From contig OZ025217.1 in the NCBI GenBank assembly GCA_964019055.1, forward strand, positions 6,918,466-6,982,465: a stretch of DNA of 64,000 nt. Reading direction: 5' to 3'. The notes under the pieces were generated by a model that saw only the letters and a program-made list of their open reading frames with translations, ran no database searches and was not told the DNA's origin. The DNA is from Anthopleura xanthogrammica. Lineage: Eukaryota > Cnidaria > Anthozoa > Actiniaria > Actiniidae. Shown here piece by piece: positions 58,473-64,000 of the stretch (position 1 is its first letter; each line of letters starts with the position of its first letter). Both the position numbers and the translations under genes were made by a program.

Positions 58473-61400
58473 TTAGATTACCGTACCATATTCATCAGTG
58501 CTTGTAGCGGCGTTTTTCTTCTTTGGTTGGCAAAAATTCAAGAATATCATGAATATTAGCTCAACCACTTCAACACCAGTCAGAACAGACACTCCAAGCC
58601 ACAAGCCAAGCTGGCCTCCGATATCTGATAGGAAATCATTTAGCTACGAGGATGGAAGGAAAACAATATAAAATATAGCTTAATGATCCATACTAAAACT
58701 GCGGTTCGTAAAATTCTTATTTTCTTCTTTTTTTTACCATTACTTGGAGTCAAACTTTCAACCCTTTGGACACATCCATAGTATGGAATTATTATGACAA
58801 TATGTTCAAAGTTCGATAACGCGTATAGAAGTAGTTTAGGAAATGATGCTGGGAGTATTTTGGAGGTCGCCCGACCTGACCTTGTTCAATATTCAAGCTA
58901 CTGTTATCCAGAAAAATGAGCTGTTGTCCCATTTCAAATCAATCAAAAGTCAAATCACATATATTCTAGTATTTTACTTACGTCATAGGAAACATTCTCC
59001 TCTATTTCTTGATAATTCAGTTCTTCATAGAAGATCTTGACCTTTAACATTTCCTGTCTAATCGAGAAATAAGCTGAACTCAATGTTTATCGATCACACG
59101 CCTTGATTTCAAGTACAATTTAGGATTCCTCCAGTTAAAAATGCTTTTTCATATTTAAATATTACTGTTGACAATATAAGCGAACTATTACAAATCGTGC
59201 GTAAGCGTCATGATTTCTTAGTATTGGTCTATTTCAAAGAATAGCCTATTCTACGTCTTCTATGGTTCACCATTAGCAGCTATCTTAAAGAAATGTCACG
59301 TGATCCCAACTGGCTTTGTATAGCTCTTAAGTTAATCCAGTTGGCTCGCACCTTTATGTAAGGATATAAATATTTTATAATTTTATGGTATATTTAAATT
59401 AAGGTGCAAATAAAATCATTGTCATCCCACTCCCTTGATCTCTACTACTACCAGCTGAGTTGAACTTCAGAACAAACTCAAGGTCAACCAACCAAAATTG
59501 AGGATTGGACATCCTATTTTGATTAGCATTTCCCATTATTTTTCCAAGAGAATTTATGAAATACGAGTTCTTCCTTCTTTAAATTAATCGTAAACGCTAG
59601 TCAAACTCATGGCGGAATTTTATTTCAATCAACAAGAAAAGTCTACATTGTATACTCGGAAAATGCTAGAAAAATGCGAACCAAAAATAGTGACCCATAA
59701 TTCCTTTCGGGGAAGGCGATCAACTCAGCTGGTATGCACAATATATATAAGTTTAAGATCTCCAATTACTTTTTATAGAGTGAAATCACTAAACCCTTGA
59801 AATAAAAATTACTTGTCAAAGTGTAATCGTCAAATATAAACACAAAATAAAACAATGGAATTAGGGTCTACTAAAGTGTATTAGTCTAATATCTATTTCA
59901 CGGGTTTAGTGTTTTCAATAAAACTATATATATATCTACAGTTGATCTAAATTTATGTGTTTTAATTGATCAAGTAATTTAAGTTTACCTGAGTTTTTCT
60001 GATGATTCGCCCTCAATGAAAAGCTTCTTTTTCAAATAGTTCTATAACGGAAAGCATTTTTTTCTTAGAGCCCTTGAGGGATGTTGTGATAATAAAATAC
60101 ATTTTTTCTTATCTTTGAGAAGATAATGAGAAGCACGGGTGTAAACACGCGTGGTGCAGCAGTAACAGCCCTAGCATCTCGCCAATGCGGCCCAGGTTCG
60201 ATTCCTGGACTCGATATCGTATTTGAGTAGAGATTCTAGTTGGTTTTCTCCTGTGCTTCGAGAGTTTTTCTCTGGGTTTTCCGGTTTTCCTCCCTCCACC
60301 AAAATCATCTTCTAAGTTCCAATTCGATCATGGAACGAGGCTACAGGTTTTTTAGCCACTTGCTGTAAGTGCTACCCTCGTAAAAACAAGGACGACTTCA
60401 CAAAACTCATCACGTAAAACCTAAAAAAAGAACTTAGGACGACTGTTCATGTAACCGGGAGATAACACCCTTTATTATATCCATTTTGAAATCACTAGCA
60501 AATCCTGTAATCTGATTGGCTCTCAGTAGATTGATTCAAGCACGAATCGCACTATTTTGAGTCCGAATCGCACTATTTTGAGTCCGAATCGCATCTTTTT
60601 GTCAGCCAATCACAATGCAACACTAGAAAAGGTAACCAATCAGATTACAGGATTGTATGTAATCAGATTACAGCAAATAAGGAACATAAAATGTAGCTTT
60701 TTTCAAGTTTGACTGCAATTTTTTGTTACAAAAAGAAACAAAATGGATGATTTTAACAGCTACTTATTAATAAATACTTTTGTACTTATCACAAATTTAG
60801 TGTCTATCTAATATGATTTCCAAATGGATATAATAAAGTGATAATTGAACTTCGTGTCGTGCAATTTTGGTCTGATATCAAACTTGCGATTACAAATCAC
60901 ACTCCCGCTACGCGGTCGTGTGATTTTGTTATCGCGCGTTTGATATCAGACCAAATTGCACTTAGTTCAATTACTATTATATACTTACATAGACATAAAT
61001 GAATTTAATCACGAATCATTGCACACGAACTGACGTACCTCGTAGTTTTTGGAAGGCCAAGCAGCTGATGATGACGACGTTTTATAATATTCCTCACTAA
61101 AATGGCCAATATTGGAGAATATGTAATTTCATATTATGATAACGTAACGATCCAATTTTTTTTACACTTGATTGACCCAAATGATACTGATACTAACTAT
61201 ACTAAAAAAAACAAATATGTTCAGTTGCAGATTGTAAAAGTAAGGAGGCAGCCCGGCATAAAAAAGACACCTCGGCACTCCTTACCATGCATAAAGGCAT
61301 TTCATGAAACCAAATGAGTTACTATAATACCTTCGGTAGTCGACAACTTACTTGCAAGTTGTTGGACAGGCCTTGGAGCAGTTGAGTTTGTTATTTTGAT

Positions 61401-64000
61401 ATTGATTTTGAAGTTTGCGCAGGCATCTCACTAAAGTATCAAGAAATACAAGCTCATTAGTCATGCTTCTCTTTGTCCTTATTGTTTAACGTTTCCCTTC
61501 CCTGTCGTTGTGTTTACCTGTTGTCTGGTTCGTAGAATCACACACTTCAAACCCTTCAGCTGCCGGAAACCTATATTCCAAGCAGCCACAGCGAGACATT
61601 TGATTATAGGCTAAACAGGATTCTCTACAAGCCTAACGAGAAACAAAGATATTACAGAGTACTATAGGTATTCCAAGCAGCCTTTTAAATACACCAAATA
61701 TAAAAATCACTACAAAAAAATGAGATCAAGAGGTACTGAGTGGAATAACTTGACAATCACAATCAGACCCCTTGATCTTCTAAATCTGTCTAAGCAATAA
61801 GAAATATTAAAATGGAAAGATTTCAATCAAGAAAAGACTAGTGAATTATTTGGCATTGATCCAAGATTGGGAATTACAGCAAAGAATCTATTCTTTAGTT
61901 AGAGGAGGGAGGGAGGTCTCCGAGGGTTAGAGTTTTTTTTGGAACATAAAGAATTTGAAACCCTTGTGTCACGACTTAAGGCCTGAAATACTGGCCATGG
62001 TAAGATGCTGGTTTTATTCGTAGAACTTAACATAAATTACAATGGTAGTCAACCCAGCACATACTACATATGTCCCCCATGATCCCTCGGGAGCCTTAAT
62101 TAAACAGGAATCCCACACCTTGCACTTTGAGACGTCTTTTAGTATATGATACCTACCATCGCAGAGTACTTAGCAAGGTATGCATTACGATACAAGTTTC
62201 CCGGGCTCAGCTCCATTGACGCTGCACAACTGCCATTTTTAAAGGGATCAACACGTTTGATGACAACCTTGAAAAAAAAAAATTTGTTTTGGTTTGTTCA
62301 TATTTGTGTTTTTTTTCTCTCTTATCTCATTAATTGATTGAAAAGTAAATACTACAGCTGAGTGTGGTCGGTCTTCGCTATTTAGCGAGTCACCAATTAT
62401 TTGCATTTCAATAACTTGGCTGAAATTTTCTAATCTGCACACAAGCTAAGACAGAACGCAGCAAACTAACAGCCCTGGCATGTTCAAGGGACACGCGTGA
62501 AAAACGTCTGCGCATGCTCTAAGTCCGCATGCAAATTAGTCAAAAGCGTCTTCGTGCTATTGTAGAAATATGCAAATTTGACTTTCACGCTTGCCTGAAG
62601 AATAGTCTTTACAAAATGCCAAAACTTAAAGTCAGTTCTTGAAACTTAAGGGTCATTCTTTCATATTGTCTTTATTAATACAGTATCTTGGTCTCACAAA
62701 AGTATACCCACGAACGTTTTCGTATACTTGGAGAAAACAAGCATTTATTTTCTCACTAAAACTTTTGTAAATTCTTGGAAAGCGTGCTGAAAGGCACGCA
62801 TGCGCAAACGTTTTTCTATTGTGTCTCTTCAAGGTGCATGTGCAGGATGATATTTTTCGTGCATTCAAATATGATAAGTTTGTTACCTTTCTAATTCCAA
62901 TAGACGTAGATAGTCCTGGAACGACGCTGATTCCTTCTTCAAAAGGAAAAGGCATCACCTCTTGTGGACTAATAAGGATGCGGTAACCAGCTTCCTGACT
63001 GAGCTGATCTACGTATTCCTCCTGGTACACAAAAAGCTCCATGTCTAAACCTATATACAGGATAAAAACTTGGAGTCAAAATCGTATTTTTCTTATCATT
63101 TTAAAAAAGAATTCGAGTAGCTGTCCCTCCTTACCGTGCAGTGGTCCGGCCTTACTGGACCTCATGACAACCTTGTTTCTACCAGAATTGAAGACATAGC
63201 AGTTACCATACTTGTAGTGCCAAAATGACTTCCAAAAAGCCGTGAAGTTCCTATTTATTAAAAAAAGACACTACGTATAAACAACTGCAAGTGATATTTT
63301 ACGTCGAATCTGCATTTTAGCCGGTAACAATGATCAAGATAGGAATTTTTAAAGTTAAAGTTTTAGGTAATTTTACCGCAAGCAAAGCGAATATCATGAA
63401 TGAAGATTGAACACTAAGAATAAATCATTATAAATTAAAGTTGAATTAAATAGATAAGGTGCCCAAGCTTTTCGAAACTCGAAGCACAACTATTTCTACA
63501 ATTACTTTCAGGAATGTATAATGTTGCCGTTCAATCAAATATTTCAAATCTTTAGTTAATCTCATATTTTTTAATCGTCACGGGTAAAATACCGATTTTT
63601 TAATGGCAAATGGGCACCATCTGCTCTTTAATTTTTACCCAGAGCTATCCCATAATACCATTGACGATCTAATAAAAAGTAATGTAATTGATGGCAAAAG
63701 CCGAAAATCCAAAAAAAAAACAAAAAAAAACACCGATTAATCTATCTAAATAAATCCAAATTATTGGACTGGGAAGAGATGCCTTTAAACTAAAAAATGA
63801 AACCTGTTCTTGTTATCAAAACAGCAACAAACAATAATATGACATGGTTATATTCATTACTTACGAACAGTCAACACCCCTAAACGTGCATGTCAATAAG
63901 CTTTCATCAAATTCATGCCCCAGTGGCTCTAGTTCTTCATGTGTTAGCTGTGCTAACTGGGCATAAATACGCTCTTTAACTCTGTACTCAGGTTGAAGCT
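58473..64000 (-). CDS. DEG/ENaC sodium channel, gene F (5' end outside window)
   Basis: C-terminal 358 or so residues of a channel subunit transcribed leftward. Exons in transcription order: 64000-63865 (cut by the window edge), 63250-63135, 63050-62887, 62267-62157, 61632-61518, 61430-61352, 61096-61039, 60041-59989, 59057-58982, 58643-58473. All phases close, and most lengths equal those of genes B-E. It has F-W-H-Y-K-Y-G-N-C-Y-V-F-N, D-P-F-K-N-G-S-C, a C-G-C-L-E-Y block, C-P-T-T-C and TM2 with G-L-W-L-G-V-S, then a short Lys-rich tail. TM1 and the HG region are not in view. It is as diverged from D/E as from C, so it is an older paralog. The long frame covering 63042-62653 runs past the true donor at 62887. 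Introns hold a SINE, an AGAGTGAA MITE and foldbacks. Confidence 0.9.
59777..59917. mobile_element. MITE with AGAGTGAA ends, copy 2
   Basis: AGAGTGAAATCACTAAACCC at the left, TATTTCACGGGTTTAGTG at the right; the interior GGGTCTACTAAAGTGTATTA matches 41079-41221. It lies in the gene F intron. Confidence 0.75.
60129..60385 (+). mobile_element. tRNA-derived SINE, copy 4
   Basis: A-box-like TGGTGCAGCAG near 60150 and B box GTTCGATTC (60196-60204), then the shared body (GGTTTTCTCCTGTGCTTCGA, CCGGTTTTCCTCCCTC) and a 3' region with TTTAGCCACTTGCTGTAAGT. It is antisense to gene F, in an intron. Confidence 0.8.
60501..60655. repeat. Foldback with internal tandem repeat
   Basis: AATCCTGTAATCTGATTGG and CCAATCAGATTACAGGATT are inverted. 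Inside, GTCCGAATCGCACTATTTTGA is repeated about three times (60539-60600). In the gene F intron. Confidence 0.75.
60837..60976. repeat. Foldback element in gene F intron
   Basis: TGCAATTTTGGTCTGATATC and GATATCAGACCAAATTGCA arms close a GC-rich loop (CCGCTACGCGG). It lies 63 bp downstream of the F exon at 61039-61096. Confidence 0.75.

Noticed and set aside
62653..62886. C-terminal extension of the 129-residue minus-strand frame of gene F
   Set aside because: Paralog alignment and a GTAAC donor show that the exon ends at 62887; the rest is intron.

Overview
This window is animal nuclear DNA. It has spliced genes with GT-AG introns, AT-rich introns packed with foldback elements, tRNA-derived SINEs and many micro- and minisatellites. 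There are no bacterial operons, Shine-Dalgarno sites or viral genes. The gene family, intron style and repeat style suggest a cnidarian, probably an anthozoan such as a coral or sea anemone. That placement is an inference, because no ribosomal or mitochondrial marker is present.

The window holds a tandem array of six paralogous DEG/ENaC (degenerin / epithelial sodium channel / acid-sensing or peptide-gated channel) genes, called A to F here. A (3' part only, ends 3048), B (9247-19668), C (21968-30817), D (35581-44478) and E (47857-55826) lie head to tail on the + strand. F (58473-64000, 5' part outside the window) faces E tail to tail on the - strand. I rebuilt each gene exon by exon. Splice phases agree throughout, giving complete proteins of about 501 (B), 658 (C), 528 (D) and 525 (E) residues. 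The deduced proteins show an N-terminal gating motif and TM1, the F-P-x-V-T-x-C-N segment after TM1, a large cysteine-rich extracellular domain with a G-N-C-Y/F-x-F-N strand and a C-x-C block, and TM2 with the G-x-S selectivity filter.

Region by region: 1-3048 is the 3' half of gene A. 3049-9238 is intergenic and holds nested foldbacks and terminal-inverted-repeat elements. 9239-19668 is gene B, with a long (CCAA)n array in one intron. 19669-21967 is intergenic with three foldbacks. 21968-30817 is gene C, with a threonine-rich extracellular insert and an 11-bp satellite in its last intron. 30818-35567 is intergenic with three large inverted repeats. 35568-44478 is gene D. 44479-47843 is intergenic and dominated by a (TTCA)n array. 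47844-55826 is gene E, with a 1.35-kb 9-bp minisatellite in an intron. 55827-58472 separates the E and F tails. 58473-64000 is F.

These channels assemble as trimers, so co-expressed neighbours could form heteromers; that is inference. The paralogs differ in instructive ways. D and E have lost the His of the HG gating motif. C carries a polybasic site plus a mucin-like stalk where the finger domain should be. A/B and D/E are close pairs. No non-channel protein-coding gene could be supported. Most long open frames elsewhere are read-through of simple repeats.
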